DNA from: Nocardioides sp. IC4_145
Lineage (GTDB): Bacteria > Actinomycetota > Actinomycetes > Propionibacteriales > Nocardioidaceae
Assembly (NCBI RefSeq): GCF_011250565.1
Contig: NZ_JAANMS010000022.1
Coordinates: forward strand, 1-63,510
Length of the DNA stretch: 63,510 nt
Direction: 5' to 3'
A model generated the notes under the pieces. That model made no database searches and was not told the origin of the DNA. It worked only from the letters and a program-made list of their open reading frames with translations. The position numbers were made by a program, and so were the translations under genes. Every line of letters starts with the position of its first letter. The first letter of the stretch is position 1. Below are positions 26,117 through 34,569 of this stretch, in pieces.

Positions 26117-26917
26117 GTCGACGGTCCGCCGCCGCAGCGCGGAGGTGACGTGGTCGATGACCCGCGGGTCGACGGCCATGCCGACGTGCGAGGCGGTCAC
26201 CTCGACCGGCTCGGCCGCCGGGTCGATGCACGCGCGCCAGTCGACGATGCCGTCGCGCCGGGAGTAGATCGCGGTGAACCCGATGTCCGGGGCGAGCGGC
26301 AGCCGGCTCTCCTCGAAGGACTGCCGCGCGCAGTCGCCGGCCACGCAGTCCTCCGACATCAGGCCGGGCAGGCCCGCCCGGCTGAGCCGGATGAGCACGT
26401 CGACGCTCCGGGTCAGGACGCCGTGGTGCGCGCCGGGCGCCATCATCGGGCTGCCCATCGTGATGATCCCGGAGACCAGGTCCGGCCGGCGCACGGCCAC
26501 CCCGCGCGCCAGCATGCCGCCGAGGCTGTGCCCGACGACCTGCACACGGGTCCCGCGACGAGCGGCGATCGACTCGAGGCGCGCCTCGAGCTGGCCGGCC
26601 GCACCGAGCGTGCAGCCGATGTTCGCCCGCATCGTCGACCGGTAGGTGCGGAAGCCCTGCGCCCGCAGCGTCCGGCCCATGAACGCCAGGGACGTGTCGC
26701 CGGCCAGGAACCCCGGGACCAGGAGGACCGGGTCGGCCAGGCGGGCCGGGACGCGGCCGACGTACGGCGTCGCCCGACGGGCGCGGCGCTCGGCGCGGGT
26801 CCGCATCGCGTAGCGGCCGGCCTCGCCCACGATGCTCCCCTCGCGCACCAGCGCCACCAGCGGCGGGGGCGCGAATCCTTCGGGGAGCAGGAACGCTCCC
26901 ATGGTCGACTGGCTCAC
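26081..26917 (-). CDS. Alpha/beta hydrolase (esterase/lipase-like)
   Basis: 278 residues. The fold is indicated by [11 protein letters not shown] (oxyanion region), the nucleophile elbow GHSLGGM, an Asp in [10 protein letters not shown] and a His in VTASHVGM. It resembles lipase/triacylglycerol-hydrolase-like proteins with a cap containing two Cys ([11 protein letters not shown]) that might form a disulfide. There is no signal peptide. Substrate unknown. A later in-frame ATG at residue 6 is an alternative start. It overlaps the end of glpX by 36 bp on the opposite strand. Confidence 0.8.
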   Translation of the reverse strand: MSQSTMGAFLLPEGFAPPPLVALVREGSIVGEAGRYAMRTRAERRARRATPYVGRVPARLADPVLLVPGFLAGDTSLAFMGRTLRAQGFRTYRSTMRANIGCTLGAAGQLEARLESIAARRGTRVQVVGHSLGGMLARGVAVRRPDLVSGIITMGSPMMAPGAHHGVLTRSVDVLIRLSRAGLPGLMSEDCVAGDCARQSFEESRLPLAPDIGFTAIYSRRDGIVDWRACIDPAAEPVEVTASHVGMAVDPRVIDHVTSALRRRTVDSVVEVDRGVSA

Positions 26918-26996
26918 ACGCCGACGTTACCCGGAAGTGACCTGGCTCACCCCGCTTTCCGGACGAGCGGTGTCCTCGAGCCGTCTGCTTGACTGA

Positions 26997-27008
26997 CAGA
27001 CATGTCTG
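26997..27008. promoter_or_regulatory. Palindrome CAGACATGTCTG overlapping the hydrolase start
   Basis: Perfect 12-bp palindrome that contains the ATG at 27002. A symmetric site across a start codon could be a repressor operator. No regulator gene is adjacent, and chance cannot be excluded. Confidence 0.3.
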
Positions 27009-27937
27009 CCGGATCGTCCGAGACCTCGGCGGTGGCCGCCTCCCCCGAGCTGTTCGCGCCCGTCCGTCCCGACGTCGAGCTGTGCTACCAGACCTTCGGC
27101 GACCCCGACGACGAGCCGCTGCTGCTCGTCATGGGCCTCGGCGGGCCCATGACCTGGTGGGACGAGGAGCTGTGCCGGATGCTGGCCGCCGCCGGCTTCT
27201 ACGTCATCCGGTACGACAACCGCGACACCGGCCGGTCCTCCCGGCTCGAGGGTCGGGTCACCCGGGTGGCGCTGGTGCGGGCGTTCACCGGCCGGCGCGT
27301 CCGCCCGCCGTACACCATGGCGGACCTCGCCTCCGACGCCTTCGGGCTCCTCGACCACCTCGGCCTCGACGCCGCCCACGTCGCCGGCGTGTCGATGGGC
27401 GGGATGATCGTGCAGACGATGGCGATCTCCGAGCCCCGCCGGGTGCTGTCGATGACGAGCATCATGTCGACCACCGGCCGGCGCACCGTCGGCTGGCAGC
27501 ACCCCAACCTGCTGCCGGCGCTGATCGGCAACAAGCGCGGCTCCCGCGAGGCCTACGTCAGGGCGAGCCGCCAGATGTGGCGGCTGATCGGCTCCCCGGG
27601 CTATCCCGAGCCCGAGGAGGAGACCCGCCGCCGGGCCGAGGAGACGTGGGACCGCGGCATCAGCGCCGAGGGCACGATGCGGCAGATGCTCGCGATCCTC
27701 ACCCAGCCCGACCGCAGCGCCCGCCTGCGCAGCGTGCGCGTGCCCACCACCGTCATCCACGGGCTGGCGGACCGGATGGTGCACGTGTCCGGCGGCCGGG
27801 CCACCGCCCGCGCCGTGCCCGGCGCCGAGCTGCTGCTCATCGACGGCATGGGCCACGACACCCCGCCCGCCCTCTTCGAGACGTTCACCGCCGCCATCCG
27901 GCGGACGGCTGATCGGGCCGGCGCTCCGCGCTCCTGA
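27002..27937 (+). CDS. Alpha/beta hydrolase
   Basis: 311 residues. Canonical layout: LLVMGLGGPMTWW oxyanion region, nucleophile in VSMGGMI, catalytic Asp in HGLADRMV and His in GMGHDTPP. It resembles broad actinobacterial hydrolases such as aclacinomycin methylesterase-like or non-heme chloroperoxidase-like members. Not secreted. The ATG at 27002 lies inside a palindrome. A strong hairpin terminator follows the stop by 5 bases, so it is a single-gene unit. The substrate is unknown. Confidence 0.82.
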   Translation: MSAGSSETSAVAASPELFAPVRPDVELCYQTFGDPDDEPLLLVMGLGGPMTWWDEELCRMLAAAGFYVIRYDNRDTGRSSRLEGRVTRVALVRAFTGRRVRPPYTMADLASDAFGLLDHLGLDAAHVAGVSMGGMIVQTMAISEPRRVLSMTSIMSTTGRRTVGWQHPNLLPALIGNKRGSREAYVRASRQMWRLIGSPGYPEPEEETRRRAEETWDRGISAEGTMRQMLAILTQPDRSARLRSVRVPTTVIHGLADRMVHVSGGRATARAVPGAELLLIDGMGHDTPPALFETFTAAIRRTADRAGAPRS

Positions 27938-27942
27938 CGTGA

Positions 27943-27975
27943 CAGGGGCGGTGACCGGAGTGGTCACCGCCCCTG
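27943..27975 (+). terminator. Strong stem-loop terminator after the alpha/beta hydrolase
   Basis: Perfect 14-bp stem CAGGGGCGGTGACC (27943-27956) / GGTCACCGCCCCTG (27962-27975) around GGAGT, beginning 5 bases after the stop. No T-run follows. Confidence 0.8.
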
Positions 27976-27983
27976 CCTCGACT

Positions 27984-28088
27984 CACCGGGTCTCGACCCG
28001 CCCGTCGCGGCTTCGTCCCTCAGCCGCGGGGCTTGCTCGACCTTCGCGAGCCACGCACCGCGCTCGTTCCTCGCGCGCCGCTGCTCGC
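27984..28088. repeat. REP-like degenerate repeat
   Basis: Contains CACCGGGTCTCGAC (27984-27997), identical to 14 bases of the large inverted repeat at 40374-40387, followed by TGCTCGACC-type and GCTCGCTCA segments. This looks like a worn copy of the same interspersed palindromic element. Confidence 0.55.
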
Positions 28089-29171
28089 TCAGTCAGACAA
28101 CCGCTCCCCGGTCTCGGTGTCGAACACGTGGACGTCGGAGGGGTCGGTCGTGACGTGGAGCGTCTCGCCCTTGCGCACCTTGTCGCGACCGGAGACGCGC
28201 ACGATGATGTTGTGCGGGGTGCCCTCGACCCCGCTGGTGCCGTAGACGAACGCGTCGGAGCCGAGCTCCTCGACGACGGTGACCTGCACCGGCAGGCCGC
28301 CCTCCGCGGCGGAGACGACCCGCCACGCCTCGGGACGGACACCGACGGTGATCCGGCCCTCCATGGTCTTCGCAGCCGTCGGGTCGACCGGGACGAGGTA
28401 CTCGCCGATCTTGGCCTGGCCGTCGACGGCGGTCGCCTCGATGAGGTTCATCTGCGGGGATCCGATGAAGCCGGCGACGAAGAGGTTCACCGGCTTGTCG
28501 TAGAGCCGCAGCGGGCTGTCGACCTGCTGGAGGATGCCCTCCTTCATCACCGCGACCCGGTCGCCCATCGTCATCGCCTCGACCTGGTCGTGGGTGACGT
28601 AGACGGTCGTGACGCCCAGGTCGGCCTGGAGCTTGGCGATGTCGGTGCGGGTCTGCACGCGCATCTTGGCGTCGAGGTTCGACAGCGGCTCGTCCATGCA
28701 GAAGACCTGGGGGCTGCGGACGATCGCGCGACCCATCGCGACGCGCTGGCGCTGACCGCCGGAGAGCGCCTTGGGCTTGCGGTCGAGGTACTCGGTCAAC
28801 CCGAGGATCCGGGCCGCCTCCTCGACGCGCTGGCGCCGCTCGTCGGCCGGCACCTTGGCCATCTTGAGCGCGAAGCCCATGTTGTCGGCCACGCTCATGT
28901 GCGGGTAGAGCGCGTAGTTCTGGAACACCATCGCGATGTCCCGGTCCTTCGGCGGGGTGTGGGTGATCTCCCGGTCCCCGATGAAGATCTTGCCGGCGTT
29001 GACCTCCTCCAGCCCTGCGAGCATGCGCAGGGTGGTGGACTTGCCGCAGCCGGACGGGCCGACGAGCACCATGAACTCGCCGTCCTCGATCTGCAGGTCG
29101 ATGCCCGGGACGGCGGGCTTGTCCGCGCCGGGGTACCAGCGCTGGGCACCCTCGAACGTCACTGTTGCCAT
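28089..29171 (-). CDS. Orphan sugar ABC transporter ATP-binding protein (MsmK/UgpC type)
   Basis: 360 residues. Walker A GPSGCGKST, Q-loop VFQNYALYPHM, signature LSGGQRQRVAMGRAI, Walker B FCMDEPLSNLDA and switch VTHDQVEAM. The C-terminal TOBE/MalK-type regulatory region is present. It matches the MsmK/UgpC/SugC group that energises carbohydrate importers and is often shared by several. It is divergent from the LpqY-like operon, which has its own ATPase, so this one is spare. The alpha-glucoside-like importer at 48,057-51,471 has none. Confidence 0.88.
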   Translation of the reverse strand: MATVTFEGAQRWYPGADKPAVPGIDLQIEDGEFMVLVGPSGCGKSTTLRMLAGLEEVNAGKIFIGDREITHTPPKDRDIAMVFQNYALYPHMSVADNMGFALKMAKVPADERRQRVEEAARILGLTEYLDRKPKALSGGQRQRVAMGRAIVRSPQVFCMDEPLSNLDAKMRVQTRTDIAKLQADLGVTTVYVTHDQVEAMTMGDRVAVMKEGILQQVDSPLRLYDKPVNLFVAGFIGSPQMNLIEATAVDGQAKIGEYLVPVDPTAAKTMEGRITVGVRPEAWRVVSAAEGGLPVQVTVVEELGSDAFVYGTSGVEGTPHNIIVRVSGRDKVRKGETLHVTTDPSDVHVFDTETGERLSD

Positions 29172-29192
29172 GAAATTTTCCTCGTTCCTTCA

Positions 29193-29238
29193 CCGGCAGG
29201 TACGTGCCGGACGATCCGTCGTGAAGTGACGGCGTTCA
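29193..29238. promoter_or_regulatory. Divergent promoter region with two small inverted repeats
   Basis: Between the orphan ATPase and the LpqY-like gene. CCGGCA-N6-TGCCGG (29193-29210) and GTGAA-N9-TTCAC (29220-29238) are inverted repeats upstream of the ATPase. They may be operators or 5' leader hairpins. Confidence 0.3.
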
Positions 29239-29286
29239 CAGTAGTGCCTGGGAGCGCCGGGCGGAGCGCGCGTCGACGTGTGGATC

Positions 29287-29336
29287 GGGGTGCGGACCGG
29301 GGTGCGGACCGGGGTGGCGGGACCCGCTGGTCGAGC
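29287..29336. repeat. 12-bp tandem repeat next to a REP fragment
   Basis: GGGGTGCGGACC occurs twice in tandem (29287-29298 and 29299-29310), followed by a third partial copy. At 29324-29336 CCGCTGGTCGAGC matches the outer arm of the REP-like element at 40301. It lies upstream of the LpqY-like gene. Confidence 0.5.
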
Positions 29337-29414
29337 GCGGTCCGAGACAGGTGTTGAACCGCCTCGGAGTGGGCACGTGACCGTGACCACACCTCTCTTC
29401 CGGAGCGGGGCACG

Positions 29415-30743
29415 ATGGATCGACGACGACTGACCAGACCATCTCGACGACGAGCGCTCGCCGGCGTCGGCGCCCTCGTGTGCGCCTCGGCGTTGCTCAC
29501 CGCCTGTTCCGGCGGCGACGGCGGCAAGCCGACGTTGAACTGGTACATCAACCCCGACGGCCAGGAGACCCTGGCCAAGATCGCCGAGGCCTGCAGCACC
29601 GACGAGTACGACATCGAGATCCAGCTGCTGCCGACGAGCGCGACCGACCAGCGCACCCAGCTGGCGCGCCGGCTCGCGGCCGAGGACTCCTCGACGAACC
29701 TGATGAGCCTGGACCCGGTCTTCGTGCCGGAGTTCGCGAACGCCGGCTGGCTCGCGCCCTTCGAGGGTGAGCTGGCCGACCAGGTCGTCGACGACGACGT
29801 GCTGGCCGGCGCCGCGGAGACCGTCAAGTGGGAGGACGAGGTCGTCGCGGCACCGCAGTGGGCCAACACCCAGGTGCTGTGGTTCCGCAAGTCCCTCGCC
29901 GAGGCCGCCGGCCTCGACATGAGCCAGCCGGTCACCTGGGACCAGGTCATCGAGGCCGCCGCCGACCAGGGCGGCACGGTCGGCGTGCAGGCCGACCGCT
30001 ACGAGGCGTACGTCGTGTGGATCAACGCGATGATCCAGGGCGCGGGCGGCTCCATCGTCGAGAAGACCGAGGCGGGCCGCGACGCCGAGGTCACCATCGA
30101 CTCCGAGGCCGGCGAGGCGGCCGCCGCGGTCATCGAGAAGCTCACCGACTCCGGCGCGACGCAACCGGGCTACTCGACCTCCAACGAGGGCAGCAGCCTC
30201 GGCGCGATGTACCCCGACGAGGGGCCCGGCGAGTTCATGGTCAACTGGACGTTCGCCTACAAGAACTACGAGGGCACCGTCGGGCAGCCCGGTGGGCCCC
30301 CGGACGAGCAGGCGCTCGAGGACCTCGGCTGGGCGCGCTACCCGCAGACGGTCGAGGGCGAGGAGTCCAAGCCCCCGGTCGGCGGCATCGACATCGGCGT
30401 CGGCGCCTTCACCGAGGACGTCGAGCTGGCGCAGGAGGCCGCGGTCTGCGTGACCTCCCCCGAGGCGCAGACGCAGCTCGCCGTGACCGACGGCCTGATG
30501 CCCTCGCGCGGCTCGGTCTACGACTCCCCCGAGCTCCAGGAGGCCTACCCGCCCGACCTGCTGAAGCTCTACCGCGACAGCATCGACTCAGGTGGTCCGC
30601 GCCCCAAGAGCGCCTACTACAGCCAGATCTCCAGCGCCGTGCAGTCGGTCTGGCACTCCCCGACGGGGGTCGACCCCGGCTCCACCCCGCAGGAGTCGGC
30701 GGACTTCCTCCGTGCCGTCCTCGACGGGAAGGCCCTGCTGTGA
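29415..30743 (+). CDS. LpqY-like sugar-binding lipoprotein
   Basis: 442 residues. Arg-rich N-terminus, hydrophobic segment and lipobox LLTAC (C31). The mature part is a family 1 extracellular solute-binding protein. Blocks such as TQLARRLAAEDS, NLMSLDPVFVPEFANAGW, VGVQADRYEAYVVWINAM and FMVNWTFAY, in this order, recall mycobacterial LpqY, which binds trehalose for the SugABC importer. Specificity here is inferred. It starts a four-gene operon with two permeases and an ATPase, overlapping the first permease by 4 bases. Confidence 0.85.
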   Translation: MDRRRLTRPSRRRALAGVGALVCASALLTACSGGDGGKPTLNWYINPDGQETLAKIAEACSTDEYDIEIQLLPTSATDQRTQLARRLAAEDSSTNLMSLDPVFVPEFANAGWLAPFEGELADQVVDDDVLAGAAETVKWEDEVVAAPQWANTQVLWFRKSLAEAAGLDMSQPVTWDQVIEAAADQGGTVGVQADRYEAYVVWINAMIQGAGGSIVEKTEAGRDAEVTIDSEAGEAAAAVIEKLTDSGATQPGYSTSNEGSSLGAMYPDEGPGEFMVNWTFAYKNYEGTVGQPGGPPDEQALEDLGWARYPQTVEGEESKPPVGGIDIGVGAFTEDVELAQEAAVCVTSPEAQTQLAVTDGLMPSRGSVYDSPELQEAYPPDLLKLYRDSIDSGGPRPKSAYYSQISSAVQSVWHSPTGVDPGSTPQESADFLRAVLDGKALL

Positions 30744-31690
30744 CCACCTCGACGGTGCAGACCGCGACGGCGAAGGAACCTCGGACCAAGGCCAAGCCGC
30801 CCGACTCCGACCGGACCCGGTCGGAGAACAGCCTCGGCCGCAAGCTCGTGGCCCCGGCCATCGTGCTGATGCTGCTGGTGACGGCGTTCCCGATGCTCCG
30901 GGCGCTCTACCTCTCGCTGTTCGACTACAGCCTCACCGACCCCGGTGAGCGCAGCTTCGTCGGGCTGCAGAACTACGCGACCGCGCTCTCCGACAGCCTG
31001 TTCTGGCGCGACACCGCCAACACCGTGATGATCATGGTCGTCACGGTCGCGATCGAGCTGGTCATCGGCTTCGCGTTCGCGATGGTGATGCACCGTGTGA
31101 TCTTCGCCCGCGGCGTGATCCGCACCTCGATTCTCATCCCCTACGGCATCATCACCGTCGTCTCCGGCTTCGCCTGGCAGTTCGCCTTCTCCAACGACAA
31201 CGGCTTCGTCAACGGCTGGCTGCCGTTCATCAGCGACAACTTCGACTGGTTCGGGGAGTACGGCTCCTCGATGATCGCGATCATGGTCTCCGAGATCTGG
31301 AAGACCACCCCGTTCATGTCCCTGCTGCTCCTGGCCGGGCTCGCGCAGGTCTCCGAGGACATGATCGAGGCCGCGAAGGTCGACGGCGCGACCTGGTTCC
31401 AGCGGCTGTTCAAGGTGATCCTGCCGAACATGCGGGCCGCGATCATGGTCGCGGTCCTGTTCCGCGCCCTGGACGCCTACCGGATCTTCGACAACATCTT
31501 CGTGATGACCGCCGGCGCGAACGGCACCGAGTCGATCTCGTTCCTGACCTACCGGCAGGTGATCGAGCAGTTCCAGCTCGGCATCGGGTCGGCGCTCTCG
31601 GTGCTGCTGTTCCTCTCGGTGCTGGTGGTCGCGTACCTCATCGTCAAGATCTTCCGCGTCGACCTGGCCTCGGCCCGGCAGGAGGGATGA
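30740..31690 (+). CDS. Sugar ABC transporter permease (SugA-like)
   Basis: 316 residues from a GTG that overlaps the lipoprotein stop. A Lys/Arg/Thr-rich N-terminal tail is followed by six hydrophobic helices. The EAA motif is SEDMIEAAKVDGATWFQRLF. Second gene of the LpqY-SugABC-like operon; it overlaps the next permease by 4 bases (ATGA). Confidence 0.88.
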   Translation: MTTSTVQTATAKEPRTKAKPPDSDRTRSENSLGRKLVAPAIVLMLLVTAFPMLRALYLSLFDYSLTDPGERSFVGLQNYATALSDSLFWRDTANTVMIMVVTVAIELVIGFAFAMVMHRVIFARGVIRTSILIPYGIITVVSGFAWQFAFSNDNGFVNGWLPFISDNFDWFGEYGSSMIAIMVSEIWKTTPFMSLLLLAGLAQVSEDMIEAAKVDGATWFQRLFKVILPNMRAAIMVAVLFRALDAYRIFDNIFVMTAGANGTESISFLTYRQVIEQFQLGIGSALSVLLFLSVLVVAYLIVKIFRVDLASARQEG

Positions 31691-32529
31691 GCGCCATGAA
31701 GCAGAAGATTGGCCTCGGCGTCGGGCTCGCCGCCATCCTGGTCTGGTGCCTCCTCCCGGTGGCCTGGATCATCTCGCTGTCCTTCAAGTCCCAGCAGGCC
31801 GTCAGCAACGGCAGCGAGGGGTTCCTCCCCCAGTCCGGCGGCGGCGCCGGCTGGCAGAACTACGCGGACGTCGTCGGCGACGACCAGTTCCGCCGCGCGA
31901 TCCTGAACTCGATCGGCATCTCGCTCATCGCGACGCTGCTCTCGGTCGTGATCGCCACGCTGGCGGCGTACGCCATCGCCCGCCTGGAGTTCAAGGGCAA
32001 GAAGTTCGTGCTCACCACCGCGTTGGTGATCGCGATGTTCCCGGTCGTCTCGCTCGTCGGCCCGCTCTTCGACATGTGGCGCACGATCGGCATCTACGAC
32101 ACCTGGCTGGGCCTGATCATCCCCTACATGTCCTTCACGCTGCCGCTGGCGATCTGGACCCTCTCGGCGTTCTTCCGCGAGATCCCGTGGGAGATGGAGC
32201 AGGCAGCCCAGGTCGACGGTGCGACGTCGTGGCAGGCCTTCCGCAAGGTCATCGTGCCGCTGGCCGCGCCCGGTGTCTTCACCGCCGCGATCCTGACCTT
32301 CTTCTTCGCGTGGAACGACTTCGTCTTCGGCATCTCGCTCACCTCGACCGAGTCGGCGCGGCCGATCCCGGCGGCGCTGTCGTTCTTCGTCGGACCCGAC
32401 CCGTTCAGCCGGCCTGCGTCCCTGCTCGCGGCCGGCGCGGTCGTCGCCACCATCCCGATCGTGATCATCGTCCTGCTGTTCCAGCGCAAGATCGTCGCCG
32501 GCCTCACCTCCGGCGCAGTGAAGGGTTGA
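31687..32529 (+). CDS. Carbohydrate ABC transporter permease (SugB-like)
   Basis: 280 residues with six hydrophobic helices. The EAA loop is WEMEQAAQVDGATSWQAFRKV, and the end VAGLTSGAVKG is the typical C-terminal signature of MalG-family permeases. It pairs with the preceding permease to form the channel. It is followed 6 bp later by the ATPase gene. Confidence 0.9.
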   Translation: MSAMKQKIGLGVGLAAILVWCLLPVAWIISLSFKSQQAVSNGSEGFLPQSGGGAGWQNYADVVGDDQFRRAILNSIGISLIATLLSVVIATLAAYAIARLEFKGKKFVLTTALVIAMFPVVSLVGPLFDMWRTIGIYDTWLGLIIPYMSFTLPLAIWTLSAFFREIPWEMEQAAQVDGATSWQAFRKVIVPLAAPGVFTAAILTFFFAWNDFVFGISLTSTESARPIPAALSFFVGPDPFSRPASLLAAGAVVATIPIVIIVLLFQRKIVAGLTSGAVKG

Positions 32530-32535
32530 CCCGCC

Positions 32536-33783
32536 ATGGCTGCCATCACCATGAAGAACATCGTCAAGAAGTACGGCGACGGCTTCCCCGCCGTCAACGA
32601 CGTGTCGATCGACGTGCAGGACGGCGAGTTCATGATCCTCGTCGGCCCCTCGGGCTGCGGGAAGTCGACGCTGCTGCGGATGATCGTCGGCCTCGAGGAC
32701 ATCACCGACGGCGACATGGTCATCGGTGACCGCCGCGTCAACGACCTCGCCCCGCGGGAGCGGAACCTCGCGATGGTCTTCCAGAACTACGCGCTCTACC
32801 CGCACCTGACGGTCTTCGAGAACATCGCCTTCCCGCTCCGCCTGGCCGGCGCCTCGAACGAGGAGGTCGACCAGAAGGTGCGCGAGGCGTCGAAGACCCT
32901 CGAGCTCGACGAGCACCTCGAGCGCAAGCCCGGCAACCTCTCCGGTGGCCAGCGCCAGCGGGTCGCGATGGGCCGCGCGATCGTGCGCGACGCGGACGCG
33001 TTCCTCTTCGACGAGCCGCTGTCGAACCTCGACGCCAAGCTGCGGGGCCAGATGCGCACCGAGATCTCCCGGCTGCAGAAGCGACTGGGCATCACCACCG
33101 TCTACGTCACCCACGACCAGACCGAGGCGATGACGCTCGGCGACCGGGTGGCCGTGCTCAAGCGCGGCGTGCTGCAGCAGCTGGCCTCCCCCCGCGAGCT
33201 CTACACCAACCCCGCGAACCTGTTCGTCGCCGGCTTCATCGGCTCCCCGCCGATGAACTTCCTCCCCGCGACCGTCAACGGCACCTCGGTCGAGCTGCCG
33301 TTCGGCACCGTCGAGCTGCCCCGGGAGAAGGCCTCGCTCGCGCCCGAGGGCAAGCTGCTCATCGCCGGCATCCGCCCCGAGCACTTCGAGGACGCCTCGG
33401 TCGTCGACGACTCCAAGCGCGAGCGGGGCTCGACGTTCACCACCAAGGTCGACGTCGTGGAGTGGCTCGGCAACGAGGCCTACGCCTACATCCCCTTCGA
33501 GGCCGACGACGCGGTCCGCGAGCAGCTCACGCAGCTCGAGCGCGACCTCGACGGCGACACGATGCGCAGCCAGCTGGTCGTCTCCCTCGACGGGGCCAGC
33601 CGGATCTCCGAGGGCGACGAGGCCGAGATCTGGGTCGACGCCCGGCAGATGCACCTCTTCGACCCCGAGACCGGCGACAACCTCACCATCGACCTCGAGC
33701 GCGCCGGCCGCGTCCCGGCCAAGGAGGACCCGAAGGCGGCCGCCGCCGCCGAGCACGTCGCCCAGGACGCCGCCGCCCACTGA
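32536..33783 (+). CDS. Sugar ABC transporter ATP-binding protein (SugC/UgpC-like)
   Basis: 415 residues. Walker A GPSGCGKST, Q-loop VFQNYALYPHL, signature LSGGQRQRVAMGRAI, Walker B FLFDEPLSNLDA and switch VTHDQTEAM. The long C-terminal regulatory TOBE domain plus an Ala/Glu-rich tail make it longer than the orphan paralogue at 28089. It is the last gene of the operon and is followed directly by three 22-bp tandem repeats. Confidence 0.9.
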   Translation: MAAITMKNIVKKYGDGFPAVNDVSIDVQDGEFMILVGPSGCGKSTLLRMIVGLEDITDGDMVIGDRRVNDLAPRERNLAMVFQNYALYPHLTVFENIAFPLRLAGASNEEVDQKVREASKTLELDEHLERKPGNLSGGQRQRVAMGRAIVRDADAFLFDEPLSNLDAKLRGQMRTEISRLQKRLGITTVYVTHDQTEAMTLGDRVAVLKRGVLQQLASPRELYTNPANLFVAGFIGSPPMNFLPATVNGTSVELPFGTVELPREKASLAPEGKLLIAGIRPEHFEDASVVDDSKRERGSTFTTKVDVVEWLGNEAYAYIPFEADDAVREQLTQLERDLDGDTMRSQLVVSLDGASRISEGDEAEIWVDARQMHLFDPETGDNLTIDLERAGRVPAKEDPKAAAAAEHVAQDAAAH

Positions 33784-33790
33784 CGGGCCC

Positions 33791-33861
33791 CTCGGCCCTG
33801 CATGGGTGCCACCTCGGCCCTGCATGGGTGCCACCTCGGCCCTGCAGGGGCGCCACCTCGG
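33791..33861. repeat. 22-bp tandem repeat, three copies
   Basis: Units CTCGGCCCTGCATGGGTGCCAC at 33791-33812 and 33813-33834 are identical. The third at 33835-33856 has two changes (CAGGGGCGCCAC end), followed by a CTCGG start of a fourth. They lie 7 bases after the stop of the SugC-like gene and just downstream of the convergent DUF1707 gene. Confidence 0.85.
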
Positions 33862-33865
33862 TGGG

Positions 33866-34546
33866 TCAGGGCAGCTGCGGGCGGTCCGGGCCGCCGCGGA
33901 GGCGCCTGCGGGGCTGACGCGGGCCCTTGCGGGTGACGGTGACGCCGGCCATGAGGGCGACGCCCTTGACGCGGACGACCGGTGAGTCCGCGTCGATCCG
34001 CGCCTCGACCTTGTCGCGGCCGTGCTCGAAGGCGCCCATGATGCCGATGCCGTCGACGACGACCTGGGTGCGCTCGTTGACGATGATGTCGATCCCCGCC
34101 CAGAACGCACCGCAGTTGATGACGGTCTCGCGGCTGGTGAAGACCGCCTCGCGCAGGTCGATCTCGACCCCGCCCATGACGGCGTACGCCTGGTGGGTCG
34201 CACCGACCTCCCACACGCCGCGACGCTCGCATCCGCTCATGATCGCGACGGAGAGGTCGTGCCGCTGCGCCGGGACGGGTACGCCGCCGGCGGCGGGCGC
34301 CGGCGCGGGCACCCCCGCGGTCGGCACGGCCGGGGCCGCGCCGGGGGCCTGGGGCAGGTCGGCCAGGAGCGGGACGAGGTCGGCGTACACCTTGGCGGCG
34401 TAGGCGGCCTCGAGGCGCTCGGCCAGCTCGTCGAGGTCGAGGCGGCCCTCGCCGGCCGCCTCGCGCAGCACCTCGGCGGTGCGGTGGCGGTCGGCGTCCG
34501 AGACGCGCAGCCGCGCGGGGTCCGGCGGTCCGGGGCTTCCCTCCAT
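33866..34546 (-). CDS. DUF1707 and LiaF-like domain protein
   Basis: 226 residues. The N-terminal DUF1707 motif is RVSDADRHRTAEVLREAAGEGRLDL followed by a helical ERLEAAY segment, so named in many actinobacterial proteins that may bind DNA or sense the envelope. A Pro/Ala-rich linker leads to a C-terminal beta-rich domain resembling the cell-wall-active antibiotic response (LiaF/DUF2154) region. No membrane helix is present. It is 23 bp from the ABC ATPase gene stop and on the same strand as the following importer operon, but probably independent. Confidence 0.75.
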   Translation of the reverse strand: MEGSPGPPDPARLRVSDADRHRTAEVLREAAGEGRLDLDELAERLEAAYAAKVYADLVPLLADLPQAPGAAPAVPTAGVPAPAPAAGGVPVPAQRHDLSVAIMSGCERRGVWEVGATHQAYAVMGGVEIDLREAVFTSRETVINCGAFWAGIDIIVNERTQVVVDGIGIMGAFEHGRDKVEARIDADSPVVRVKGVALMAGVTVTRKGPRQPRRRLRGGPDRPQLP

Positions 34547-34569
34547 GGGCGTCAGCCTAGGCCGGGCGG

